A stretch of 32,448 bases of DNA. Source: Rhodoferax sp. OV413 (lineage in GTDB: Bacteria; Pseudomonadota; Gammaproteobacteria; Burkholderiales; Burkholderiaceae_C). The stretch spans positions 1 to 32,448 of the forward strand of contig CAMAWD010000076.1 of NCBI GenBank assembly GCA_945861785.1. The letters are read 5' to 3'. Numbering within the stretch: the first letter of the stretch is position 1; each line of letters opens with the position of its first letter. Positions 1 through 7,707 of this stretch are shown piece after piece. Below the pieces are notes generated by a model that was given only the letters and a program-made list of their open reading frames with translations, was not told the origin of the DNA and ran no database searches. The translations under genes were made by a program, and so were the position numbers.

Positions 1-2
1 CT

Positions 3-103
3 CGAGGGTCGGTGCGCGCAGCGCACTTCGTCATCATTTTGGCCGCGGTTGTCCGAACGCAGAGAACGAAGTGAACGCAGTGAGTTCTGCGGCCCGACCC
101 TCG
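3..103. repeat. Long inverted repeat at window edge
   Basis: A perfect 10-base inverted repeat has arms CGAGGGTCGG (3-12) and CCGACCCTCG (94-103). Between them is a looser second pair, GCAGAGAAC and GTTCTGC. In RNA this could fold into a long imperfect hairpin. There is no T-tract, so it is not a clear terminator, and its function is unknown. Confidence 0.4.
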
Positions 104-191
104 GGCGAGCACCACAGGGTAGTCGGCGCGTTCAGCGCCCGACCGCTCCAGTATGAGCCCCCGCCGGGCTGCGCCTGCCGCGACGCGCGCC

Positions 192-275
192 AACGCCAAC
201 GCCAACGCCAACGCCAAAGACAACGCCAAAGACAACGCCAAAGACAAAGCCAACGCCAAAGACAAAGCCAACGCA
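192..275. repeat. Hexanucleotide tandem array, 14 units
   Basis: Fourteen consecutive 6-base units run without interruption. Units 1-4 are AACGCC; after that AAAGAC, AACGCC and AAAGCC alternate, and the last unit is AACGCA. The higher-order AAAGAC/AACGCC alternation suggests expansion of a 12-base unit. Such arrays mutate by slipped-strand mispairing. The unit length is a multiple of three, so copy-number change would not shift a frame. It lies about 70 bases past the 3' end of the MFS gene. Confidence 0.85.
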
Positions 276-345
276 GACCAGGCAACGAACGACCGCTTTG
301 GGCGGAATGCGGTCGGTCGATCTCGCGGTCCGAGGCCAACCGGTT

Positions 346-1581
346 TCAGGCCGCGGTGGCCCGTGCCCGGTGCCGGCGCAGGTGGTACACCGCCAGCCAC
401 AGGGACGCCGCCTGCAGAACCGCGCAAAAGTAGAACGGCGCGCCGATGCGCCAGTCGCCCTGGGGCAGGTGCGACACCACGGCCAGCAGCGGGGCACCGA
501 CCATCGGCGCCAGCACCGCCATCAGGCTGCCCAGGGAGCTTACGGCACCCAGTGTCTGCCCCTGGCTGCGGCTGTCGGCGGCCGATGAGATCATGCTCTG
601 CACCGACGCGGTGACGGTCACGCCAAACAGGTTGACGGCGATCGCCGCGAACATCATCCATCCTTGTGTGGCAGCGCCCCACAGGGCGTACGCGAGCATC
701 GACGACACCAGCCCTATGATGGCCAGGCGCTGGGGTGCGAAACGTTTCAGCATGCGCCCCATCAGGAAGCCCTGCACCAGGACCGACACCACACCCACCG
801 CTGCCAGCGACCAGCCGTTCTCCTGCGGGCCCCAGCCGAACTTGAAGGTGGTGTACAGAACCCAGCAGGTGTACAGCATGAACTGCGCCAGGCCACTGAA
901 GGCCACGACACCCACGAGCGGGCCGACCTCCTTGAGCTTGGAGAGCGCGCGCAGGGCGGTGAGCGGGTTGGCCGCGCTCCATTGGAAAGCCCGGCGCTTG
1001 TCGGCGGGCAGGGATTCGGGCAGCACGAAATAACCGTACAACAGGTTGACCATCGTCAGAGCGCCAGCCACGAAGAAGGGCAACTGCAGGTCAATCGACC
1101 CGAGCAGGCCACCCATCACCGGCCCGACGATGAAACCCAGGCCCTGCATGGCGCCCAGCATGCCAAAGCGCCGCGCGCGTTGTTCGGGCGCGGTGATGTC
1201 GGCCACATAGGCGTTGGCCACTGCAGCGTTGGCCTGCATGGCGCCGCCCACGACACGGGCGAGCAGCAGCATTGCCAGTGAGGTGGCAAGCGCTGTGGCG
1301 AAAAAGTTCAGGCCCAATCCGAAAAAGCCCAGCAACAGTACCGGCCGGCGACCGTACTGGTCCGACAACGCCCCCAGGATCGGTGAGGCGAAGAAGTTGG
1401 CAAACCCGAATACAAAAGCCACCGCGCCGTACCAGAAGGCCTGGTCCGCCTGGGAGTCGCTGAACTTGCCGACCAGCGCCGGCAGCACCGGGATGATCAC
1501 GCCAATCGCCAGCATGTCGATCAGCACCGCGACCATGATGAAGGGCATCGCGGCCTCGCGCGAACGCGGGGTGTTACGCAT
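346..1581 (-). CDS. MFS transporter, TetA-like DHA1 exporter
   Basis: A 411-residue major facilitator protein with about 12 hydrophobic segments, the usual length. The loop after TM2 has the family's motif A (G-x-L-S-D-x-x-G-R-R-P), and the N-terminal half resembles tetracycline/multidrug DHA1 exporters (proton-driven drug efflux in the inner membrane). The frame is open about 46 codons further upstream, but that part is Arg/Cys-rich and overlaps the upstream gene. I chose the ATG at 1581, which leaves an 8-base overlap with the DUF2239 gene and suggests translational coupling. The substrate cannot be read from sequence; a metabolite exporter is equally possible. Confidence 0.88.
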   Translation of the reverse strand: MRNTPRSREAAMPFIMVAVLIDMLAIGVIIPVLPALVGKFSDSQADQAFWYGAVAFVFGFANFFASPILGALSDQYGRRPVLLLGFFGLGLNFFATALATSLAMLLLARVVGGAMQANAAVANAYVADITAPEQRARRFGMLGAMQGLGFIVGPVMGGLLGSIDLQLPFFVAGALTMVNLLYGYFVLPESLPADKRRAFQWSAANPLTALRALSKLKEVGPLVGVVAFSGLAQFMLYTCWVLYTTFKFGWGPQENGWSLAAVGVVSVLVQGFLMGRMLKRFAPQRLAIIGLVSSMLAYALWGAATQGWMMFAAIAVNLFGVTVTASVQSMISSAADSRSQGQTLGAVSSLGSLMAVLAPMVGAPLLAVVSHLPQGDWRIGAPFYFCAVLQAASLWLAVYHLRRHRARATAA

Positions 1582-2209
1582 GCGCCGGCCCCCCTGCGTG
1601 TTCCGGCGTGAACACCGGGGCGGCCAGCTCCAGCAGGTGCGCGCGCACGTCTGCGGGCCACGCCGCGAGCAGTGCGACGAAACGCGTGCCGTCGCTGCCA
1701 AACAGCGCACGCGCCGCATCCTCGAAACCGGCCAGTTCGCCCGCCATGGCCGTCATGAAGCGGTAGGTCGCCTCTTGCGCCTGGCGCAGCTTGTCCTGGG
1801 CCTGGTTGGCGTGCCTTGCCTGGTCCACCAGTTTGCGCAAGGCCACGGAGGCACCCCCGGGCTGGCGGCCGAGCCATTCCCAGTGGCGGGGCAGCAGGGT
1901 CACTTCGCGTGCAACGACACCGAGTCTTGGACGCCCCGGGCCCGCCGGCGTGGGCTTTGGCAGGCTTGACCCTGTGCTGTCGCCCATGCCCGCAGGATGG
2001 GTGATGGCCAATTTGTGCAGCATCTCATCGGGCGTGCCACGGTGGTCGAAATCGACCAGTTCGCCGGTGACAGCATTGAAGACCAGAACCCGCGCGTGGG
2101 CGTTGGTGGCCATCGCAGCCTGGGTGCTGCGGGCGACATCGGTCAGCGCGCCACGGGCAATGCAGGTCTTGTCGTCAAAGGCGATGAAGCAAGGTTTGGG
2201 GTCGTCCAT
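1574..2209 (-). CDS. DUF2239 family protein
   Basis: A 211-residue soluble protein. I recognise the DUF2239 pattern: an N-terminal beta-rich part with V-F-N-A-V-T-G, then G-R-P-R-L-G-V-V-A-R-E-V-T-L-L-P-R-H-W-E-W-L, then a helical part with Q-P-G-G-A-S-V-A-L-R-K-L-V. The molecular function of the family is unknown. The ATG at 2209 sits 32 bases downstream of a good sigma70-type promoter. The stop overlaps the start of the MFS gene by 8 bases, so the two are probably one transcript. Confidence 0.85.
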   Translation of the reverse strand: MDDPKPCFIAFDDKTCIARGALTDVARSTQAAMATNAHARVLVFNAVTGELVDFDHRGTPDEMLHKLAITHPAGMGDSTGSSLPKPTPAGPGRPRLGVVAREVTLLPRHWEWLGRQPGGASVALRKLVDQARHANQAQDKLRQAQEATYRFMTAMAGELAGFEDAARALFGSDGTRFVALLAAWPADVRAHLLELAAPVFTPEHAGGPAHA

Positions 2210-2241
2210 GGTGCAGATCCGGGAGCAGCTGGGTCCGTTGA

Positions 2242-2271
2242 ATTTTACCCGGGCTAAATAACCCCGGTCAA
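2242..2271 (-). promoter_or_regulatory. Sigma70-type promoter of the DUF2239-MFS pair
   Basis: On the minus strand, TTGACC (2271-2266) and TAAAAT (2247-2242) are separated by 18 bases. The -10 box ends 32 bases before the DUF2239 start codon. The boxes lie inside a set of CCGG-centred repeats, so the promoter may be repressor-controlled. Confidence 0.6.
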
Positions 2272-2294
2272 TAACATCCGGGTAAAAACCCCGG
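2243..2294. promoter_or_regulatory. CCGG repeat cluster with perfect 10-base inverted repeat
   Basis: TTTTACCCGG (2243-2252) and CCGGGTAAAA (2278-2287) are perfect reverse complements. CCGG recurs at 2249, 2264, 2278 and 2291 (13 to 15 bases apart), mostly followed by an A-rich run. The cluster surrounds the -35/-10 boxes of the DUF2239 promoter, which suggests a multi-site operator. The regulator is unknown. Confidence 0.5.
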
Positions 2295-2324
2295 CCTGCC
2301 GTGGTTGGCCGGGTTGGGCTGCGT

Positions 2325-3125
2325 TCAGTGCCAGGACGGAATCGGCTTTTGTGGTGTCCCGAAGCGCTCCCGCGCAGGTGCCTGCGCCAGGGGCGGGAAC
2401 TCGAATGCCGACTCGGGCACCTTGCGGTCGGGGACCTGGTCGAGCAGGTGGCGGATCAGCGTCAGCCGGCCACGGCGCTGGTCGTTGAAGTCCACCAGCG
2501 CCCAGGGCGCATGCGCGGTGTGCGTCGCCTTGAGCATGGCGTCGCGGGCGCGGCCGTATTCAGCGTATTTGGCGCGCGCCTGCAGGTCGATCGGGCTGAG
2601 CTTCCAGCGCTTGAGCGGGTCACTCAGGCGCTCGGCAAACCGCTCCTCCTGTTGTGCCTGGCCCACCGTGAGCCAGTACTTGAGCAGCAATACGCCATCA
2701 TCGACCAGCATCTTTTCGAACGCTGGCGCCTGTTTCAGGAATGCCTTGGTCTGTGCTTCGGTGCAGAAACCCATGACACGTTCGACGCCGGCGCGGTTGT
2801 ACCAGCTGCGGTCGAACAACACGATCTCGCCGGCTGCCGGCAGGTGTGGGGCGTAGCGCTGGAAGTACCACTGGCTGCTTTCGCGCTCGCTGGGCTTGGC
2901 AAGTGCGACGGTGCGGCACGAGCGCGGATTCAGCGTCTCGGAGATCGCGGTGATCACGCCGCCCTTGCCGGCGGTGTCCCGCCCTTCGATCACCACCACC
3001 AGGCGTTTGCCGACATGCTGGAGCCAGCGCGCCAGCGCGTTGAGTTCGAGTTGCAGCGGCGCGAGCGCCTCGTAGTAGTCGCTCTTTCCCAGCTTGGCCG
3101 ATTTGTCACTTTTGGATTTGCGCAT
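2325..3125 (-). CDS. ppk2: Polyphosphate kinase 2 family protein
   Basis: A 266-residue cytoplasmic kinase that moves phosphate between polyphosphate and nucleotides (family knowledge). The Walker A loop G-R-D-T-A-G-K-G-G is at residues 48-56 and the Walker B-type D-R-S-W-Y-N-R begins at 105. A lid-region P-I-D-L-Q-A-R-A-K-Y follows. The length fits a one-domain PPK2. The frame is open 43 codons upstream, but that part lacks PPK2 character and overlaps the next gene; the ATG at 3125 gives the expected Lys-rich N-terminus. Nucleotide preference (GDP, ADP or AMP) is not decided by what I can see. Confidence 0.92.
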   Translation of the reverse strand: MRKSKSDKSAKLGKSDYYEALAPLQLELNALARWLQHVGKRLVVVIEGRDTAGKGGVITAISETLNPRSCRTVALAKPSERESSQWYFQRYAPHLPAAGEIVLFDRSWYNRAGVERVMGFCTEAQTKAFLKQAPAFEKMLVDDGVLLLKYWLTVGQAQQEERFAERLSDPLKRWKLSPIDLQARAKYAEYGRARDAMLKATHTAHAPWALVDFNDQRRGRLTLIRHLLDQVPDRKVPESAFEFPPLAQAPARERFGTPQKPIPSWH

Positions 3126-3213
3126 GGGCCGATCGTAGCCGGGTGCCGCGCCGGGCGCTACTCTGCAGCGGGACCTGCTGTGCGCACCTCGCCACCAGGA
3201 AGTTGTTGGCCCG

Positions 3214-3969
3214 CTAACGTGGACTTGGGGCGGTCCAGTGCGCCTTGCTCCCACGCATGCCGGCAGGCAAGGCCAGGCCCACGCGATGGCGAGACAGGGC
3301 GCCGGCGGGCTCCAGGTTGGCCAGCATCAGGGCGGCGGCGTCCGCATAAGGCACGATCATTTCCGGCACACGTGACGCAAACAGCGCTACCAGCAGCAGG
3401 TCGGGCAGCCATCTGGCCGATGCAGGGACAGCAACCGGCAGCCGGTCGGTTGCGGTACGCAGGCGTTGCAGACCGATCGGGGCTTGCTCCACCATCGGGC
3501 CCGGACAGAGCAGGCGGAAGTCGATGCTGGAGGCCATCAGCCGCGTGAAGTTTTCGGCATGCGGCCAATAGGTCTTGCGGATGACAGGGAGGTCCAGGCC
3601 CCGGCGCCCGCTGTCGCCGATGTCGAGCAGGCCGGCTCCTGCCAGGAACCATGCCACCGGCCGTTTCGCCGGCGCGACGCTTTCGATTCCTTCGACGATA
3701 TGCGCGAACAGCGCAACGAAGCGCTTGCCGTCGCTCACCATGCCGGCAGTGTTGATGACCACGTCATGCCCGTCCACGAGTGCGCCGAGCTGCTCCACCG
3801 GCAACGTGGCGATGTCTGCCTGGTGCACCTGCACCTTGCCCTTCCACGCGTCGGGAAGTTTGGTCGGCGCGCGCACCACCACCGACACCTGGTGTCCGCC
3901 GGCCAGGGCTTGCCCGGCCACATGTCTGCCCAGTGAGCCCGAAGCCCCCAGGATGATGATCCTTGCCAT
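3214..3969 (-). CDS. NAD(P)-binding Rossmann protein, NmrA/atypical SDR-like
   Basis: A 251-residue protein that opens with a Rossmann strand and the dinucleotide loop G-A-S-G-S-L-G-R (residues 8-15). A second strand ends in V-V-V-R, and N-T-A-G-M follows near residue 73. The canonical Y-x-x-x-K pair is not obvious, which fits the atypical SDR or NmrA-like group. Substrate and reaction are unknown. The gene lies 10 bases downstream of the aminopeptidase gene and is probably cotranscribed with it. Confidence 0.8.
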   Translation of the reverse strand: MARIIILGASGSLGRHVAGQALAGGHQVSVVVRAPTKLPDAWKGKVQVHQADIATLPVEQLGALVDGHDVVINTAGMVSDGKRFVALFAHIVEGIESVAPAKRPVAWFLAGAGLLDIGDSGRRGLDLPVIRKTYWPHAENFTRLMASSIDFRLLCPGPMVEQAPIGLQRLRTATDRLPVAVPASARWLPDLLLVALFASRVPEMIVPYADAAALMLANLEPAGALSRHRVGLALPAGMRGSKAHWTAPSPR

Positions 3970-3979
3970 GCGGACCGGC

Positions 3980-5371
3980 CTAGCGTGGCTTGCGCTGCGC
4001 GAAGCGCTGCCCGATGTAGGCCAGCAGCGTGCGGATGGTCTGCGCCTCGCCGCCGACGGGTCGCCCGGGACGCGCGCCGTCGTTCCAGGCGAACAGGTCG
4101 ATATGCAGCCAATCCTGCTGCTCGGGCACGAAATACTCGAGGAACAGCGCCGCGTTGATGGCGCCGCCCATGGCGTTGCGCCCGGTGTTGACGATGTCGC
4201 CGATCGGGCTCTCGATGCCGGCCTTGTAGGGCGCCCACAGGGGCATGTGCCACAGGGGATCGTCGAGTTGCAGGCCCAGGTCCACCAGCTGGCGGGCGGT
4301 GTCCATCTGGCGGCAGAACAGCGCCGGAAGTTGCGGCCCGAGTGCGACGCGGGCAGCGCCGGTCAGGGTGGCCAGGTCGATGATCAGCGCGGGTTTGCCT
4401 TCGGCGGCATAAGCCAGCGCGTCGCACAGGATGACGCGGCCCTCGGCGTCGGTGTTGCCGATCTCGATGTGCAGGCCCTTGCGCGTCTTGAACACATCGC
4501 CGGGGCGGTAGGCATTGCCGGCGATCGCGTTCTCCACCGCGGGCAGCAGCACCTGCAGTCGCACTGGCAGCTTGAGCGCCATCACCAGCGCGGCCAGGCC
4601 CAGCGCGTTGGCGGCGCCACCCATGTCCTTCTTCATCTGGCGCATGCCTTCTGCGCCCTTGATGTCCAGGCCGCCGCTGTCAAAACACACACCCTTGCCC
4701 ACCAGGCACAGCAGCGGGTCCTTCGGTTTGCCCCAGGTGAGCTCGATCAGGCGCGGTGCGCGTGTGCTGGCGCGCCCAACCGCGTGGATGGCCGGAAAGT
4801 TCTGCTTGAGCAGCGCGTCGCCCACCACCTGGCGGAACTTGGCGCCGTGTTGTTTGGCCACCATGCGGGCGGCTGCGGCCAGCTCGTCGGGGCCCATGTG
4901 TTCGGCCGGGGTGTTGACCAGGTCGCGCGTGGCCGCGATGGCTGTGGCAAGCGCAATGCCGCGTTGTGCGTCCGGGCTGGTGACAAGGTGCAGGTTGGCG
5001 GCGGCGCGCTTGCGTGGTTTGTACAGGTCGAATTCGTAGGCGCCGAGTTCCCAGGACATCGCAGCCTGCTCCGCGTTGACGATCAGGCCCTGGTCGGACA
5101 GCTGGTAGTGGCCTTCGGGCAAGGCCGTGGGCAATGCAGACAGCGCAAACGGATGGTCGGCACGGCCCACGCCGGCAAAAACCTGGCCCAGTTTGCCCTG
5201 TGCATCGGGCACCAGCGCGTGGCTGTCGGGCGCTCCGCTGAATCCAGTCGTTTGCAACCAGTGGCGGGTGGCCGCTGGCAGCTTGGGTGCGAGTTGTTCG
5301 AAGCGCGCGCGGTCCACCACGGTGATGGGGGTGGCGCTGGCGGGGATGGTTTTATGGAGGTGGACGGTCAT
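3980..5371 (-). CDS. M17 leucyl aminopeptidase family protein
   Basis: A 463-residue metallopeptidase that removes N-terminal residues from peptides in the cytoplasm. The M17 signature N-T-D-A-E-G-R is at 306-312. The G-K-G-V-C-F-D-S-G-G block at 225-234 supplies the catalytic Lys and a metal Asp, and the M-K-K-D-M-G-G-A block follows. Length and order match PepA/PepB-type enzymes; the first ~130 residues are the variable N-terminal domain. The ATG at 5371 opens the gene, and the 235-base gap upstream should hold its promoter. Confidence 0.93.
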   Translation of the reverse strand: MTVHLHKTIPASATPITVVDRARFEQLAPKLPAATRHWLQTTGFSGAPDSHALVPDAQGKLGQVFAGVGRADHPFALSALPTALPEGHYQLSDQGLIVNAEQAAMSWELGAYEFDLYKPRKRAAANLHLVTSPDAQRGIALATAIAATRDLVNTPAEHMGPDELAAAARMVAKQHGAKFRQVVGDALLKQNFPAIHAVGRASTRAPRLIELTWGKPKDPLLCLVGKGVCFDSGGLDIKGAEGMRQMKKDMGGAANALGLAALVMALKLPVRLQVLLPAVENAIAGNAYRPGDVFKTRKGLHIEIGNTDAEGRVILCDALAYAAEGKPALIIDLATLTGAARVALGPQLPALFCRQMDTARQLVDLGLQLDDPLWHMPLWAPYKAGIESPIGDIVNTGRNAMGGAINAALFLEYFVPEQQDWLHIDLFAWNDGARPGRPVGGEAQTIRTLLAYIGQRFAQRKPR

Positions 5372-5488
5372 GGTGCCTTTGCTGGAGCGGATTTCGGTAC
5401 GTCGAACCAGTTTAGACCGTTATGGCCAGAGCGGTTGGCATGCCGGGCCGCCAGGAAGTTGGCCCGCCAAGGCCATTGACAGGCGCGA

Positions 5489-5529
5489 GTTTCACAAGAA
5501 AATGGCGAATCCCGTAAACCTTGTGAAAC
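5489..5529. promoter_or_regulatory. Perfect 10-base inverted repeat, 21-base spacer
   Basis: GTTTCACAAG (5489-5498) and CTTGTGAAAC (5520-5529) are perfect reverse complements with centres 31 bases apart, about three helical turns. The pair lies in the gap between the aminopeptidase start (5371) and the end of cluster A (5607), in a locally AT-richer patch. There is no U-tract, so a paired operator is more likely than a terminator. The regulator is unknown. Confidence 0.5.
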
Positions 5530-5606
5530 ATGGATTTTGTTGCATTGCAGAGATCCGCGCAAACGCGCAAAAGACGCGCAGCAGGCAGGTATCGTCCAGG
5601 CCTTGC

Positions 5607-6560
5607 TCAAGCAGCATGTGATCGATGCGTCGTTTGCATGAACGCAAGCATCGCCGTGGCCACCTCCTGGCCCTTGTCTTCCTGCAGAAAATGCCCGGCA
5701 TTGCGCGTGATGGCATGTGGCTGGCCCTGCGCACCCGGCACCAGCTTTTGCCAGACCTTGTAGCCGCCACGTGTCACCGGGTCGCGGTTGCTGAACAGCG
5801 TGAGAAAAGGTTTGTCCCAGCGCTTGAAGACCTCCCAGGCGGCTTCGTTGTTGGCGTGTTCCGGATCCTTGGGCGTGGTGGGAACGAAACCAGGAAAGAT
5901 GCGCGCCGCAACCCTGAATTTGCCCGAGGGAAAGGGCGCGTTGTAGGCTGCCACCTCCTGGTCGCTCAGGCCGTGCACACAACCCGCCCGGACGATGCGC
6001 CCGATCGGGAACCAGGGGCTGTAGCGCGAGAACGCACGCCAGATCTTGAAGGCGCGCGGCACGGCGCCCACACCGGTCGGCAGGCCGCCGTTGGCCAGCA
6101 CGATGCGGTCGAAACGATCGGGCGACTGCGCGGCCAGGCGCAGGCCGATCAGCGAACCCCAGTCCTGGCAGAACAGCGTGATGTGGCGCAGGTCAACCGC
6201 CTCCAGCCAGGCGTGCATCCACAACACATGGTTGAGGTAGGAGTAGTCGGCCTTGCGCGCCGGTTTGTCGGAGCGCCCGAAACCCACCAGATCAGGTGCC
6301 ACCACCCGGTAACCGGCTTGCAGCAGCACCGGGATCATCTTGCGGTACAGGAAGGACCAGGCCGGCTCGCCGTGCATCAGCAGGACCACCGGGGCGTCAC
6401 GCGGGCCTTCGTCGATGTAGGCCAGGCGCAGTTCCGCCAGGTGGATGTAGTGGGGTGTCCACGGGAAGTCGGGCAGGTTGGCGAAACACACATCCGGCGT
6501 GCGCAGCACCTTGTGGATGATCGGCAGCTTTTTCATGAGGGCGGCGTTGGGCGTGGACAT
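5607..6560 (-). CDS. Haloalkane dehalogenase-like alpha/beta hydrolase (HLD-I type)
   Basis: A 317-residue alpha/beta hydrolase. H-G-E-P (63-66) is the oxyanion-hole motif. The nucleophile elbow is C-Q-D133-W134-G-S, with the Asp nucleophile and adjacent halide-binding Trp of DhlA/DhmA-type enzymes. Asp260 in N-R-D-P-V and His290 in N-A-G-H complete the triad, and Trp174 could be the second halide-binding Trp. Family reaction: hydrolysis of a carbon-halogen bond to an alcohol plus halide. I start at ATG 6560, where TGATG couples it to the upstream gene by one base. In this sulfatase context the natural substrate may be something other than a haloalkane. Confidence 0.87.
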   Translation of the reverse strand: MSTPNAALMKKLPIIHKVLRTPDVCFANLPDFPWTPHYIHLAELRLAYIDEGPRDAPVVLLMHGEPAWSFLYRKMIPVLLQAGYRVVAPDLVGFGRSDKPARKADYSYLNHVLWMHAWLEAVDLRHITLFCQDWGSLIGLRLAAQSPDRFDRIVLANGGLPTGVGAVPRAFKIWRAFSRYSPWFPIGRIVRAGCVHGLSDQEVAAYNAPFPSGKFRVAARIFPGFVPTTPKDPEHANNEAAWEVFKRWDKPFLTLFSNRDPVTRGGYKVWQKLVPGAQGQPHAITRNAGHFLQEDKGQEVATAMLAFMQTTHRSHAA

Positions 6561-7636
6561 CAAAAACGGCGCTGGACGTGGAGTTCGGTGGAGCCAGGTG
6601 GCAGGCTGAAGAAGTCGCCGTCGGCGGCGATGCGCAGCGGCCCGCCATAGATGGCAGCGGCGGCGCCGATAAAAGCCTGCTCCATGCCGGGGAAGGGCAG
6701 GCCCGGCACGATGTGGTTGAGCAGCAGGTAACGCACTTTGGCGTCGCGCGCGATCTCGGCCGCCTGCTCGGGTGTGGTGTGGTAGTTCAACACGTCATTG
6801 AAAATCTTCTTGAGTTTTGGCCGGCCGGCCTGGGCAGCGCCGCCCTCCAGCACCGCCATCAGCGGCTCCGACAACGCCTCGTGCACCAGCAGGTCCACAC
6901 CCTGGGCTTCGCGCTGGACAGCGGGCGACTTCTTCGTGTCGCCGCTCAGCACCACACTGCGGCCCTTGTAGCTGATGCGGTAACCTACAGCCGGGTGGAT
7001 CGGAGCATGGTCCACGTTGAAAGCGACGATCTCCAGGTCGCCATCCTTCAGCACCACCACCCGCCCGTCGGGACCGGGCGTGAAGGCCTGGGCCATGGCG
7101 CCGAAACCGCTGGCCGGCACGGTGGCGTCGTTGTGGTGTGCCACCCGGTAGTGCTGGTCCTGCGCATACGCCAGGCGCAGGCCCGTCACCACCTGGTACA
7201 CCCCTGGCGGCCCGAACACCGGCACCGGTACGGCATTGGCCGTGCTCACCCAGCGCTGCAGCAGCAACTCGCCCAACCCGTCGATATGGTCGCTGTGGAA
7301 ATGGGTCAGGAAGATCGCCTCGATGCGCCCGTGCACAAAACCCAGCTTGCCGATGTTGCGCGCGCTGCCACTGCCGGCATCGAACACGAACAGGCGCTTG
7401 CCGGCCACTACGGTGGTGCAGGGGCCGGAGCGCCGGTCGTCCGGAAATGGCGAACCCGCGCCGCACACCCCCACATGCAAGCCGTCGGGCAAAGTGCCCA
7501 GCAGGTCGGCGGCGAGCCGGCCCCCGACCACGCGTTTGGCCACCGCCATGCTCAGCGGACCGCGGAAAACATAGGCGGCAGCAGCGCCAAGCAGCACCAG
7601 CAGCAGGACAGTCAGAGCGATTCGGCGCAGTTTCAT
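6560..7636 (-). CDS. Membrane-anchored metallo-beta-lactamase-fold hydrolase
   Basis: A 358-residue protein. Residues 1-25 are a positive N-terminus plus a hydrophobic helix with no clear cleavage site, so probably a periplasm-facing anchor. The MBL zinc motif T-H-F-H-S-D-H is at 111-117, and a later S-G-D-T supplies another ligand. The early G-A-G-S-P-F-P-D-D-R-R-S-G motif resembles RNase Z-like/arylsulfatase-like MBL proteins. It probably hydrolyses an ester or sulfate ester; the substrate is unknown. Its TGA overlaps the dehalogenase ATG by one base, and the SDR gene ends 71 bases upstream. Confidence 0.85.
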   Translation of the reverse strand: MKLRRIALTVLLLVLLGAAAAYVFRGPLSMAVAKRVVGGRLAADLLGTLPDGLHVGVCGAGSPFPDDRRSGPCTTVVAGKRLFVFDAGSGSARNIGKLGFVHGRIEAIFLTHFHSDHIDGLGELLLQRWVSTANAVPVPVFGPPGVYQVVTGLRLAYAQDQHYRVAHHNDATVPASGFGAMAQAFTPGPDGRVVVLKDGDLEIVAFNVDHAPIHPAVGYRISYKGRSVVLSGDTKKSPAVQREAQGVDLLVHEALSEPLMAVLEGGAAQAGRPKLKKIFNDVLNYHTTPEQAAEIARDAKVRYLLLNHIVPGLPFPGMEQAFIGAAAAIYGGPLRIAADGDFFSLPPGSTELHVQRRF

Positions 7637-7707
7637 GGTGGGATGTTCAGGAGGTGGTCGGGGAGGTGTGTGCAGGATATGGCGGGTCGGCGCACGGCAG
7701 GGGCCGG

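Larger units (their letters stand above)
1..345. other. Non-coding stretch downstream of the MFS gene
   Basis: I see no convincing gene here. Open frames on both strands exist only because a hexanucleotide array keeps several frames free of stops, and their translations are low-complexity strings (Arg-Gln, Arg-Trp, Ala-Asn). The stretch holds the inverted repeat at 3-103 and the tandem array at 192-275. It ends at the stop codon of the minus-strand MFS gene. Confidence 0.5.

Noticed and set aside
34-497. Open frames on both strands across the hexanucleotide array
   Set aside because: All translations are low-complexity dipeptide strings produced by a 6-base repeat without stops. There is no ribosome site and no family resemblance.
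7637-7707. Possible operon break between the SDR and MBL genes
   Set aside because: The 71-base gap has no hairpin with a T-run and no clear promoter, so I leave the genes in one cluster, without claiming a single transcript.
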